Origin: Belliella buryatensis
GTDB taxonomy: Bacteria > Bacteroidota > Bacteroidia > Cytophagales > Cyclobacteriaceae
NCBI RefSeq assembly: GCF_900188245.1
Contig: NZ_FZOK01000008.1
Coordinates: 144,178-208,177, forward strand
Direction: 5' to 3'
Length of the DNA: 64,000 nucleotides
In this document: one piece after another, positions 43,076 through 52,081 of the stretch
Position numbering within the stretch: the first letter of the stretch is position 1
Layout of the letters: each line of letters starts with the position of its first letter
Notes under the pieces: generated by a model
What the model was told of the DNA's origin: nothing
Seen by the model: only the letters and a program-made list of their open reading frames with translations
Databases searched by the model: none
Program-made: the position numbers and the translations under genes

Positions 43076-44073
43076 CGGGGAATTTCTACAGATTGTATTA
43101 TTCCATATATGACTGTATCAGTACTCATACCTTCCATTTCTCGCTCAGGACTCAACAATATCCTGTGTCGCAATGCTGGAGTCACCACTTTCTTGATATC
43201 TTCTGGGATTACGAAATCCCTGCCATCAATGGCGGCAATCGCTTTGGAAGCATTCATGATAGCAAGACTTGCACGAGGTGAACCACCTAAATAAAGGCTA
43301 GGGTGATTCCTAGTCCTGACTACAATCTCTGAGATATATCTGAGAATTTTCTCCTCCACATTGACTTCTGTTGTCAAATCTTGAAATGCAATCAAAGCTT
43401 CGGGCTGGAGAATAGATTGAATTTGACCTAGCGCACTTTCTGATTTTCTGGCATGGTGACTTTTGAGAATTTCAAATTCCTGATCTAAGTCTGGATAGTC
43501 AAGCTTAATCTTGAATAAGAACCTATCAAGCTGAGCTTCTGGAAGGTTATAAGTACCCTCTTGCTCGATTGGATTCTGAGTAGCCAGTACCATAAACGGA
43601 GCCTCCATGGTATATTGCGTACCATCCATAGTTACTTGACGCTCTTCCATGACCTCAAACAAAGCTGACTGCGTCTTGGCTGGAGCACGGTTAATTTCAT
43701 CGATCAGAACTAGATTAGAAAAAATAGGCCCCTTCTTAAATTCAAATGCACCTTGCTTCATATTGAGTATAGAAGTTCCAAGCACGTCACTTGGCATCAA
43801 ATCAGGTGTAAACTGAATCCTACTAAAACCCACCTTTAGTGTTTTGGCAAATAGCTTGGAGGTAATCGTCTTGGCAATACCAGGCACACCTTCAATCAAA
43901 ATATGGCCTTTGGACAACATCCCGACTAACAACAAGTCCACCAAATCATCTTGACCAATGATCACCTTTCTGATTTCGGTCTTGATTGCTGCTACAGCTG
44001 CCCGGAGTTCCTCCAGCGGAAGTCTACTCTGAAAATCCATTTCCCCTGACTCTTGTGGTTTATTTTCCTCCAT
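43072..44073 (-). CDS. MoxR-family AAA+ ATPase
   Basis: 333 residues. Walker A GVPGIAKT at 62-69, Walker B LVLIDEINRAPAKTQSALFEVMEERQVTMDG, sensor 1 ATQNPIEQEGTYNLPEAQLDRFLFKIKLDYP. MoxR ATPases are chaperones that load metals or remodel vWA-domain partners. Stop and start overlap the DUF58 gene (4 bases) and it overlaps the DUF4350 gene upstream by 14 bases, so all are one operon. Confidence 0.95.
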   Translation of the reverse strand: MEENKPQESGEMDFQSRLPLEELRAAVAAIKTEIRKVIIGQDDLVDLLLVGMLSKGHILIEGVPGIAKTITSKLFAKTLKVGFSRIQFTPDLMPSDVLGTSILNMKQGAFEFKKGPIFSNLVLIDEINRAPAKTQSALFEVMEERQVTMDGTQYTMEAPFMVLATQNPIEQEGTYNLPEAQLDRFLFKIKLDYPDLDQEFEILKSHHARKSESALGQIQSILQPEALIAFQDLTTEVNVEEKILRYISEIVVRTRNHPSLYLGGSPRASLAIMNASKAIAAIDGRDFVIPEDIKKVVTPALRHRILLSPEREMEGMSTDTVIYGIIQSVEIPR

Positions 44074-45271
44074 GTTGATATTTTTTAAAGTCGTTGATTT
44101 TTTTGTTTAATGCGATGACATCTGCCGAAGTACATCCTTGCTTATGACTCAAGATCTCTAAAAAAGCAAATAAGTCTCTAGTCTTTTCCAAAGGACAGCC
44201 TGATCTTGCTGCTAACTTCTCCAGATCCATCTCCACAGATTCCATCCCCAATCTGAAAGTAGTCCTGCAGTAATCCATGAAAAGCTCAATCTGTTGCTCA
44301 ATATTCTCTTGATAGGCATTCTTCTCTAAGTAAATGGCAGAGATGGTCTCAGCAAAAGCCACCGTCTGATTCTCCAAAGGCTTCACGATGGGAATACTCC
44401 GCTGTTTTCTCCTTCCCTCAAATACAATCCATAGCAAAAGCATGGCGATGATAGCATAGTAAGCCATTTTAAGGTTGGGGTTAGAAAGAAAAAGGTAGAG
44501 TGGTGATGAAAAGATAGACTTCCCATTTTTGACATAGTTGTCATAAAATACATGCTGGTCAATAGGCAAATAGCCAAGAATAGACTCTGTGTAAGTTTTA
44601 TTATCAGCATTTAGCATGAAATAATTGCTAAATGCTAAAGGAAAAAGATGTAAGACAAACTTGCCCTCACCATAGCCTACTTCCAAAAACATGGGCTGAG
44701 CAGCTTTTTCAGAGTTAGTGAATTTTGACATGCCTAGGACTCGCAAGTCCAACGAATCGGGAAAGGTGAAATATGTCAAGCGAGTAGACCTATCAAACAT
44801 AAATTCTTGCCCTTTCGAAAGGCTAGTATCATTCAAATACAAACTGATATGCTCCTGGAAATTACTCAATTCTATCGTTGACTTGATACCAACCCCTAAG
44901 GAATCTAGCAGTTCCTCCCCAATGAACCTTGCTGATATAAAAGCTGTGTTACCTTCATTTACCCAAGTCAAGAGCCTTTTAGTAGTCTCTTTGTCAGGGA
45001 AAAACCCACTATTGAAAATCAACAATGTGCCATTTTCTGCATCAGACCTTAGCCATTCGTAAGTAGACGAGTTGATCTCAGTAAGAGATTCGGGAGAGAT
45101 TACCTTCGCAAACTGCTCATAAAAAATCTTACCACCATAAGGCGCTTTATCCATCTTGTCATAGCTCTCCTCCCAGTTCAAAGGTGGCTTAGAGGTGGCT
45201 TGAAGTATCAAAATCACCAAGATTGTGAATACCAAAAAGCCTATGAGAAACTTTTGCTTACCTTGTCTCAT
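44060..45271 (-). CDS. DUF4350 membrane protein
   Basis: 403 residues: N-terminal helix (QKFLIGFLVFTILVILILQ), a periplasmic GATase-like domain (PYGGKIFYEQFAKVISPESLTEINSSTYEWLRSDAENGTLLIFNSGFFPDKETTKRLLTWVNEGNTAFISARFIGEELLDSL) and a second helix at about 268-287 (MAYYAIIAMLLLWIVFEGRR), with a cytoplasmic tail of about 115 residues. DUF4350 proteins are typically found with MoxR and DUF58. Overlaps DUF4129 by 4 bases and MoxR by 14 bases. Function unknown. Confidence 0.84.
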   Translation of the reverse strand: MRQGKQKFLIGFLVFTILVILILQATSKPPLNWEESYDKMDKAPYGGKIFYEQFAKVISPESLTEINSSTYEWLRSDAENGTLLIFNSGFFPDKETTKRLLTWVNEGNTAFISARFIGEELLDSLGVGIKSTIELSNFQEHISLYLNDTSLSKGQEFMFDRSTRLTYFTFPDSLDLRVLGMSKFTNSEKAAQPMFLEVGYGEGKFVLHLFPLAFSNYFMLNADNKTYTESILGYLPIDQHVFYDNYVKNGKSIFSSPLYLFLSNPNLKMAYYAIIAMLLLWIVFEGRRKQRSIPIVKPLENQTVAFAETISAIYLEKNAYQENIEQQIELFMDYCRTTFRLGMESVEMDLEKLAARSGCPLEKTRDLFAFLEILSHKQGCTSADVIALNKKINDFKKYQHGGK

Positions 45272-45993
45272 AGCGCTTCTTCTACTTGATGAAAGCTTCT
45301 CTTGACTGCATCAAAAGACGATTGGTCCAACTCAAATCCTCCATACCAGATATAGTCATATATTCTAGTAATACTAGTAAATCCAGTCTTCAGCATCCCT
45401 TCAGGTAACTCCTTGATGTAATCATGGTTGGTCTTTTGAATTTTCCAATCGATGAGTGATTGCTCCATCATTTTTTTCAAAATAGACAGATAAGAATATC
45501 TAACTGCCAGTCGGAAATCTCCTTGAGCAATTGCTGCTTCAATCAGGTCTTGAATATCCTGACGCTGCATGACGGCCTCATCGTCTGTAAATCCAACTTT
45601 GGCCTTGTTGATCTTCTTATCCGATGTGGGATAGACCTCATATTTGGTAATCACCCATAGCAGGAGAACAGAAAGCAACAAAACGGCAATGTAAGGCAGC
45701 GCCTGAACTATAAAATTTCCAAACTTGCCCAACTTACCATCTCCGATTAACCAACTGATGAATTTATTGACTGCTTGGTTGATTTTCCTTTTCAACTTCT
45801 CGTACCAGTTTTCTCCATCATCTAACTCCACATATTGATAGGAATCATCAGAAAGGTACTCCTCAATGTAAGCTTCCCCAAAACTCAATGGCTTTATTCC
45901 TTCGGATTGTATTTCCGAGGTGGTTTCTGCCATCAATCCTGAGAGCTGGGAAAAGCAAAAAAAGAAAATCAGCCCAAGCGTAACTCTTCGCAT
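45268..45993 (-). CDS. DUF4129 membrane protein
   Basis: 241 residues: signal-like N-terminus (RVTLGLIFFFCFSQLSGLMA), a helix (about 90-115) and a C-terminal cytoplasmic domain (DDEAVMQRQDIQDLIEAAIAQGDFRLAVRYSYLSILKKMMEQSLIDWKIQKTNHDYIKEL) characteristic of DUF4129, which also occurs at the C-terminus of transglutaminase-like proteins. Part of the MoxR-centred operon. Its stop is overlapped by the downstream DUF4350 start. Confidence 0.84.
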   Translation of the reverse strand: MRRVTLGLIFFFCFSQLSGLMAETTSEIQSEGIKPLSFGEAYIEEYLSDDSYQYVELDDGENWYEKLKRKINQAVNKFISWLIGDGKLGKFGNFIVQALPYIAVLLLSVLLLWVITKYEVYPTSDKKINKAKVGFTDDEAVMQRQDIQDLIEAAIAQGDFRLAVRYSYLSILKKMMEQSLIDWKIQKTNHDYIKELPEGMLKTGFTSITRIYDYIWYGGFELDQSSFDAVKRSFHQVEEAL

Positions 45994-45994
45994 A

Positions 45995-46837
45995 TCAAAT
46001 GTCTAACTCTTCTATTTTTTGCTTGAGGCCTGTTCTATTTTGCTCCTCATCTAGGTCATAATACACAAACCCTAGAGCCACCAAAAATACAATAGAGAGT
46101 AGATTGCTACCCGCTGAGCCCAAAGCGCTTAAGGTCAAATAAATAAAATCACCTGGATTGCCACTTGTCAATGTCCCTTCATTGGAAGAAGTGATGACCA
46201 TTTTGGTGACATTATAAATCAATGCAGGAACTGAAAAAGCGAAAGACATCACACCGATAATGATCGCAATGACGATCACAGTGCCAAAAGTCACCCACCA
46301 AAAGCCCTTTATCAACTTGAAACTTTCTCCAAGAGCTCCAAAAATCGTTGTTTCTTTAAATAATAAAATAGGAAAAACCACTGCTAAGGGCACTAAAAAA
46401 TAAATCCCGGGAATAACAAAAAAGATCAATCCAAAAATCAACATCAAATAGGCTAATAAAGTAAGTCCAATCATGTTCCCAATATTGCTTTTGGCTTCTG
46501 ATACTACATACTCCAAGTTGAGCTCCTTCCCCTTTGTCGTATCATATTCTTTGATAAAGCTATAAACTGTAGCTGAAGATGTGGCATAAAACAACAAGCC
46601 TGCAAGTCCCAAACCACCTAATGAAAATACAGCAGAATAAGGTGTGATTTCGCTAATATTACCAATTACATACTGATAATATACAGAGGCTAAAATCACC
46701 AAAATAAATGGAATCAATGATGTACGAATCAGTACCGTAAACAGGTCCTTGAAATTGCCTCTTACAAAAGCAAAAGTATCAGAAAGAATTTCCCCTAGTT
46801 CCCTTCGTTTTTTGAATTGGATGTAATTGTTTGTCAT
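45995..46837 (-). CDS. Multi-spanning membrane protein of the MoxR operon
   Basis: 280 residues with about six membrane helices. N-terminus FKKRRELGEILSDTFAFVRGNFKDLFTVLIRTSLIPFILVILASVYYQYVIG resembles the Bacteroidota protein next to SpoIIM, and the architecture resembles GDPD membrane domains (DUF975/DUF7847-like). No catalytic motif. It overlaps the SpoIIM gene stop by 4 bases and is one base before DUF4129. Function unknown. Confidence 0.75.
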   Translation of the reverse strand: MTNNYIQFKKRRELGEILSDTFAFVRGNFKDLFTVLIRTSLIPFILVILASVYYQYVIGNISEITPYSAVFSLGGLGLAGLLFYATSSATVYSFIKEYDTTKGKELNLEYVVSEAKSNIGNMIGLTLLAYLMLIFGLIFFVIPGIYFLVPLAVVFPILLFKETTIFGALGESFKLIKGFWWVTFGTVIVIAIIIGVMSFAFSVPALIYNVTKMVITSSNEGTLTSGNPGDFIYLTLSALGSAGSNLLSIVFLVALGFVYYDLDEEQNRTGLKQKIEELDI

Positions 46838-47793
46838 AGTTTTTTTTGTTGATGGATACGTATTGGATAGATAATATAATAGAGAATAATCAAAGCCAAA
46901 GAGGCTAAAATAATCGTGATATTGAAAATATCAGGAAAGTGTGTGATTCTTGTAACAAAACCCTCTAAAAACCCCGCTATAATAAAAAATGGGATGGTAC
47001 TGATTAGAATTTTCAATCCTGCTTTAGCTCCCTTTTGAAAAGAAGCCAATCTGGTGAAAGTCCCTGGGAAAAGAATACTATTCCCCAAAACAATCCCTGC
47101 ACAGCCAGCTACAATTATCACGGCAATTTCAATGGTCCCGTGTATCCAGATTGTCCTAGCAGACTCCCAAAGCAACCCTTGGTCAAAGAAGAAATATTGG
47201 AAAGAGCCCAGCATAATTGCATTGCGCATCATGATGAAAAAAGTACCTACACCAAGGAGTATTCCTGCCGAAAAGGCAAGCAATGCAACTCGAATATTAT
47301 TGATGGTAATTCCCAAAAACATATCCACTTTGTTCATTTCCTTGTAGACAGCCATGGGGTCACCCTTTTCTATATTTTCCAAAGTCATATTCACATACCC
47401 ATCTCCCATGATACTCCTAACGAAGGCCCCATCTGTCGCTGCTGAGTATGCACCTATTAAAGTGAAGACCAAAAAGATCAAAAATGACACCCCCAACTGA
47501 GGGAGGTACTGATAAAACATGGCAGGAAATTCATATTTGTAAAAATTTATAAACCTTCCTTTGGATTCCTTCTTTGTTTTGTAGATTTTTTGGTGCGCTT
47601 TTGACGCAAGCTGATTCAGGTATTGATGTGTATTGCTATTGGGGTAGAAAGTCTGTGCATAACTCAGATGATCTGTTATTTCAATATACAGATCTCCCAA
47701 CTCCATAGGAGAGATAGGTAGATCGGAAACGAGGACATTTTCAAACTTCGTCCATTTATCCTTATTTCGCTTAATAAAGGTCGCTTCCCTCAT
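46834..47793 (-). CDS. SpoIIM-like (stage II sporulation protein M) membrane protein
   Basis: 319 residues. A cytoplasmic N-terminal helix region (TFIKRNKDKWTKFENVLVSDLPISPMELGDLYIEITDHLSYAQTFYPNSNTHQYLNQLASKAHQKIYK) is followed by about six membrane helices with NIRVALLAFSAGILLGVGTFFIMMRNAIMLGSFQYFFFDQ and WIHGTIEIAVIIVAGCAGIVLGNSILFPGTFTRLASFQKGAKAG, the SpoIIM signature. No sporulation is implied: the family occurs widely in non-sporulating Bacteroidota. First gene of the six-gene minus operon. Confidence 0.88.
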   Translation of the reverse strand: MREATFIKRNKDKWTKFENVLVSDLPISPMELGDLYIEITDHLSYAQTFYPNSNTHQYLNQLASKAHQKIYKTKKESKGRFINFYKYEFPAMFYQYLPQLGVSFLIFLVFTLIGAYSAATDGAFVRSIMGDGYVNMTLENIEKGDPMAVYKEMNKVDMFLGITINNIRVALLAFSAGILLGVGTFFIMMRNAIMLGSFQYFFFDQGLLWESARTIWIHGTIEIAVIIVAGCAGIVLGNSILFPGTFTRLASFQKGAKAGLKILISTIPFFIIAGFLEGFVTRITHFPDIFNITIILASLALIILYYIIYPIRIHQQKKL

Positions 47794-47826
47794 CTATTTG
47801 TTCAATTTTATCAAAGAAAATAATAA

Positions 47827-48543
47827 ATGAAAGAATTTCAAATCAAGACTGCCCAAAATATTAGTATAAATCAAAATACAGCCAATGTGGGGACTCGAAT
47901 AGCAGCCTATCTGATCGATGGAGCCATTATTTTCTTTTATATTATTTTCATAATTTTTGTAGGGTCCAAGATTAAATCAGACACTTCCTTAGCATGGGCT
48001 GTGTATTCATTATTCTTTTTGCCTGTATTACTTTATCATTTACTTTTCGAAAGCTTCTTTGATGGTCAATCTCCTGGAAAGATGGCTATGAACATCCGAG
48101 TTGTCAAACTTGATGGTTCTAAACCCACACTGAGCAATTACCTGATCAGATGGCTTTTGAGATTTGTAGATATCTCTATCACCACCGGGGGTGTAGCGGT
48201 GATTAGCATTTTAGTGAGCGGTAGAGGACAAAGAGTCGGTGATGTTGCGGCAGGCACTACGGTAGTGTCTGAAAATTTTACCTTGGGATTGCACCAGACA
48301 TTGCTTCAGGAAATCCCCGAAGATTATGTACCCAAATACCCTCAGGTCATGTCTCTCACAGACAAGCAAATCCAAAATATCAAACAAATCAAAAATGAAG
48401 CGCTGAAAGCAGGCGACTTCAGCTTGATCAAAAAATTGGCTGAGAAAACTGCCGCTTTGATTCAAGTGAGTCCAGATGAAAAAAACCTAGAATTCATTGA
48501 TAATATCCTTAAAGACTATAATTATTATGCACAGAGAGGATAA
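47827..48543 (+). CDS. RDD family membrane protein
   Basis: 238 residues. RDD signature in AAYLIDGAIIFFYIIFIIF, followed by DGQSPGKMAMNIRVVKLDGSKPTLSNYLIRWLLRFVDI. Three or four membrane helices and a C-terminal cytoplasmic helical tail (YPQVMSLTDKQIQNIKQIKNEALKAGDFSLIKKLAEKTAALI). Divergent from the SpoIIM gene with 33 bases between the two starts. RDD and SpoIIM proteins often accompany MoxR-DUF58 operons. RDD proteins have been linked to ion transport, but the role here is unknown. Confidence 0.85.
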   Translation: MKEFQIKTAQNISINQNTANVGTRIAAYLIDGAIIFFYIIFIIFVGSKIKSDTSLAWAVYSLFFLPVLLYHLLFESFFDGQSPGKMAMNIRVVKLDGSKPTLSNYLIRWLLRFVDISITTGGVAVISILVSGRGQRVGDVAAGTTVVSENFTLGLHQTLLQEIPEDYVPKYPQVMSLTDKQIQNIKQIKNEALKAGDFSLIKKLAEKTAALIQVSPDEKNLEFIDNILKDYNYYAQRG

Positions 48544-48596
48544 AAAATTTTACTCAAAATAACACTAGCCTCTGATTATTGAATGTTTTTACCAAG

Positions 48597-48629
48597 CAAA
48601 AGCCCACGATCTAAAACCGTGGGCTTTTG
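48597..48629 (+). terminator. Intrinsic-type hairpin after the RDD gene
   Basis: Perfect 12-bp stem CAAAAGCCCACG (48597-48608) and CGTGGGCTTTTG (48618-48629) with a 9-base loop. The T-run lies in the stem. It can terminate in both directions. Confidence 0.8.
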
Positions 48630-48709
48630 ATTAATCTACTTTTATGATGATTTGCTTGATTACAAGAATAATGATTACTCTATAAATCGATAATCTTATA
48701 GTCTCAGTT

Positions 48710-48739
48710 GACTGCCGACTTTTGTCTGTCGACGATTAT
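48710..48739 (+). repeat. Diverged copy of the 151-bp element core
   Basis: 30 bases that match 23 of 30 positions of the interior of the nearby element (48861-48890), including GACGATTAT. No terminal repeats are visible around it. It is probably a relic of an older insertion or the source of the internal sequence. The rest of the 404-base gap (48544-48947) contains the terminator and the intact element. Confidence 0.4.
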
Positions 48740-48792
48740 TAACTGAAAATCGAATCTTCAATTCAATCAGCAACTCAATAATTATAATTTAT

Positions 48793-48943
48793 TATGTATA
48801 TCCGCTTTCGCACCAGTAACCATATTTTATTACGCACAAACCTTAAATTCAGATGTTGTCGACTGTCGGCCGTCGTCCGTTGACGATTATCCGCTTGATC
48901 CTTTCGTTTTATTGAATTACTGGTGTCATTGCGGATAATCATA
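48793..48943 (+). mobile_element. 151-bp MITE-like non-autonomous element, copy 1
   Basis: Identical to the copy at 62466-62616 except for two substitutions. The ends form imperfect terminal inverted repeats: 27 bases, 21 matching (TATG..TATCCGC.....CACCAGTAA). It is bounded by a perfect 8-bp direct repeat TAATTTAT at 48785-48792 and 48944-48951, the expected target-site duplication. The right-hand duplication contains the stop codon of the M14 peptidase gene (minus strand, 48948-48950). There is no open frame inside. The interior contains inverted motifs (GTCGAC with GTTGAC) that can fold. Confidence 0.9.
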
Positions 48944-48947
48944 TAAT

Positions 48948-51680
48948 TTATTTATACAATTGATTGAAGAGCAACTTAAATGTACCATGTGATTGAGCTC
49001 GGTAAGTGATCTCAGGTGTATAAACAATCAAAGAGCCTTTGCCTACAGGAGCTGAGAAACCAGTAATTCCATCCTCCAAGTAAGCCTCTCCCCAAGCCCA
49101 TCCACTTCTCAATGGCGTCTGGCTGTCGAACCAACTCAAGATTTCTAAACCTTGTAGCTTAGCTTCTGGCTTGAATTTGAATACTGGATTATTGTTGAAT
49201 AATACGAAAGCATAATCATCCATTCCGTAGGTGCCCACTTGATTAGAGTTAATTCTGGTCTGCAACACACTACCCGGAACATAATACTTTTCGCTCGCTA
49301 AAGGTCTTTCAGAACCATCACGCTGGATTTCAACTAGGGCATTTCTCACTGGAAGATCCATGTGATATGCTAAAATAGAAGCTGCGCCAACAGTAACAAC
49401 TTTACCGCCATTCTCCATGAATGTTTTCAGCTGAGGGATGGATTTATCTGTCGATAAGTTGCCTACCATGTGCCTATACTCTGCAGGAATACTCGATTCA
49501 TCTGGACCTCTAGATCCACCAGTAGACCCTACACTAGGAATTCCACCGCTGATAAATAGAATTGCATCATATTTTGTATTCAGGTTACCATTGTCTATTT
49601 CTTTAGCAAAGATCAATTGGAAGTCAAAGTTGTATTGTTCTAAGATCCATCTTACCCAACCACTAGGCATAGATCCACCATAGTAATCATAAAGGGCTAC
49701 TCTTGATGGCTTAATGAAGTTGATCGCTTTTGGCTCTACTTTAGCTTCTGTGATTGGAAGCCCAAACTGTTTTCCATAATCCGCCAAGATTTTGTATCCG
49801 TTGGCTGGCACATAGAATGACCCTAATGGCATATCTGCTATTACTTCTGTAATTCTACCTACTTTGACACCTTTTTTCATCAATTCATTGACAATAGCAA
49901 AAGCATCATTGTGTACACTGCTGATAAGATATCCTGCCTTGGATTCTTTCATTGTAGTCGAACCTGGACTCTCAAGCACTCCGTAAGTCAAAGTCTCAAA
50001 AGGCCCTTCAAAGCCTTCTAATATCCTGTCAAAGTCCACATTCATTTGATAAGCTAAAGTCCAACCAGCAGCATCATAAGGTCTGATTGGAGGCCCTCCT
50101 GGGTACTGGAAGTCGTTAGGATAGTCTTGCGGCTCAAACATATCGATGATATGAGGCCTGAAAGCCTGATCAGTTTTGACCACATAAGAACCTTTAGGGT
50201 ACCGCTTCCCCTTGACCGTAAAGTCAGCTGAAGCCTTTTCTATTCTAATTCCAGTTTTGATCAATGCATTGACAAACTTGATTGCGGTAGCAAAATCCTC
50301 TTGATCTGATGGAATGATAAAACCTCTAGGATCTCTCTTCTCTGGAGCACGATAGACGCTATCATAAAATACAGAAGGAATACCCCACCTTGAGTTACCC
50401 CCCCTTGCATTCTCTTTTTGAGAATCGGCATAGGCAGTCTTGATCGCCTCCACTTTCTTCGGAAATGGCGTCCAATAATCTTCACTACCTCTCTGAATTG
50501 AGCCTTTGCCCATAGAGTAGATGTTGTAAAGTAAGTGATCCTTATTCCTAGCAGCATAGTCCAATACGGCATAGTTCAAAGAAACAGAGTAATCTATAGA
50601 CTGTTGGAACTTCCATGTTTCCTGTGGAGTCACTGGAAATGGTGTATTGGCATTTGGAACCAATCTATCCGGCACCAAAGGGATGGATTCCGGGTTAGGG
50701 CCACCAACAATCTCTGTAAGAATCCCAATGATATTGTGATAATGTGTCGTAGTTCTCAGACCACCATTGTACCATGTAGAGAAAGTTGAACCATTCATTC
50801 TGGTAAAACCTGGCTTATTCTCGGCATTGAGACGATTGTACATCGCTGCACCAACAGCATCTATTCCTGTCACCATCATCGGATCAAAGACATAATTGAA
50901 AGGATCTCTATACGGCGGTCCCGCCAAAACAGAACCTGCGGGACCTCTTTGATGGTGATTGTACATCACCTGAGGAATCCATTCTACAAAAAGCTGATAG
51001 CCCAAATTGGTGGACTCCTTCATGTTTTGAATATAGAAGTCTCTATTATTGTCATGACCAATGTACTTCTGATAAAGGACAGGTAATCCAGACAAACTTC
51101 TTTTCTCTGGCTCAGGATTTCTCATGTACCAGTTCCCTATTTTCTCGTGCCCGTCAGGGTTGGCATGCACAAAGAGCGTAATCACATTGTCTAAAATCCG
51201 CTGATTCTCTTTGTCATCTCTACTAAGAATCTGATAGATCGTCTCCGTCAGCTGATGAATACCTACCGTCTCAGTAGAATGCAAGCCACCATCAATCCAG
51301 ACTACTGCTTTTCCTTCTTCAGCAAGATCTCTTGCTTCTTGCTCAGTAAGCTCTTCGGCTCTAGCCATTTTGACTGAGATATCTTTGAATCTCTGAAGAT
51401 TTTTATGGTTTTCTGGAGAAGTGACAATCATCATCCACTGCTCTCGACCTTCTTCAGTCTTGCCGATCGATACTAACTCAGCTCGGTCAGAAATTCCTGA
51501 GACTTTCTTGAAATAAGCTTCAGTCTGTGTGTAATTGGAAATGTGATAATCTTGACCCATGCCAAAGCCGAAATGCTCTTCGGGTGTAGGGATTTTTTGC
51601 CCCATGACTTGCATGGAGGAGATTAGAAGACCAAAAAGGAGCAATCCCCATGGTCTCAAATTGAGTTTTTGTCTAATCAT
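48948..51680 (-). CDS. M14 family zinc carboxypeptidase, secreted
   Basis: 910 residues from the ATG at 51680 (the longer frame to 51728 adds 16 residues before the signal peptide). Signal peptide RPWGLLLFGLLISSMQVMGQ. The M14 catalytic domain: H134-S-T-E137 in DGGLHSTETVG (zinc ligands), HANPDGHEKIGNWYMRN, the third ligand in MYNHHQRGPAG, and the catalytic Glu in GILTEIVGG. The large C-terminal part (about 420-910) is typical of long M14 peptidases in Bacteroidota and includes a GATase-like or beta-rich region. It removes C-terminal residues from peptides in the periplasm or outside. Its stop codon lies in the target duplication of the adjacent element. Confidence 0.9.
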   Translation of the reverse strand: MIRQKLNLRPWGLLLFGLLISSMQVMGQKIPTPEEHFGFGMGQDYHISNYTQTEAYFKKVSGISDRAELVSIGKTEEGREQWMMIVTSPENHKNLQRFKDISVKMARAEELTEQEARDLAEEGKAVVWIDGGLHSTETVGIHQLTETIYQILSRDDKENQRILDNVITLFVHANPDGHEKIGNWYMRNPEPEKRSLSGLPVLYQKYIGHDNNRDFYIQNMKESTNLGYQLFVEWIPQVMYNHHQRGPAGSVLAGPPYRDPFNYVFDPMMVTGIDAVGAAMYNRLNAENKPGFTRMNGSTFSTWYNGGLRTTTHYHNIIGILTEIVGGPNPESIPLVPDRLVPNANTPFPVTPQETWKFQQSIDYSVSLNYAVLDYAARNKDHLLYNIYSMGKGSIQRGSEDYWTPFPKKVEAIKTAYADSQKENARGGNSRWGIPSVFYDSVYRAPEKRDPRGFIIPSDQEDFATAIKFVNALIKTGIRIEKASADFTVKGKRYPKGSYVVKTDQAFRPHIIDMFEPQDYPNDFQYPGGPPIRPYDAAGWTLAYQMNVDFDRILEGFEGPFETLTYGVLESPGSTTMKESKAGYLISSVHNDAFAIVNELMKKGVKVGRITEVIADMPLGSFYVPANGYKILADYGKQFGLPITEAKVEPKAINFIKPSRVALYDYYGGSMPSGWVRWILEQYNFDFQLIFAKEIDNGNLNTKYDAILFISGGIPSVGSTGGSRGPDESSIPAEYRHMVGNLSTDKSIPQLKTFMENGGKVVTVGAASILAYHMDLPVRNALVEIQRDGSERPLASEKYYVPGSVLQTRINSNQVGTYGMDDYAFVLFNNNPVFKFKPEAKLQGLEILSWFDSQTPLRSGWAWGEAYLEDGITGFSAPVGKGSLIVYTPEITYRAQSHGTFKLLFNQLYK

Positions 51681-52081
51681 ATCTGAGCTGTTTTGAATCT
51701 TTAAAATGACTTCATTGCTGAATATCATTCAAAAAGTAGGCATTTGCCAAAGCCCGAACAAATTCATGTATTAGAAGTGGTCAAATTGAGGGATAAAGAT
51801 GTAGAGAGGTGCTGAATATTGGAAAAAAATACTTACTATACTTTTTAAAATAACCAAGAATTTCTTCTGTTGTAAATCTTGATGGATATTATATATTTTG
51901 GATATTGAACAAATACGCTCATTGTCTCTTCCAATGTGAATGTGCATAAAGCCAATAAAACATCTATTAATAAATTATCCGCTATACTTAAGGTAAACCG
52001 GGCGTGACAAATTAAATCAGTCTGTTACTGAGAGGTATCAATTAATATCTAAAACCAGATTTGAACTTTCAAATTTTATCG
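51681..52081. other. 401-base intergenic stretch, no gene seen
   Basis: AT-rich. Lies upstream of the M14 gene (minus). No perfect TAnnTTTG match on the minus strand; the best is TGAATTTG near 51769-51776. No hairpin of note. No ORF with recognisable content. Confidence 0.5.
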
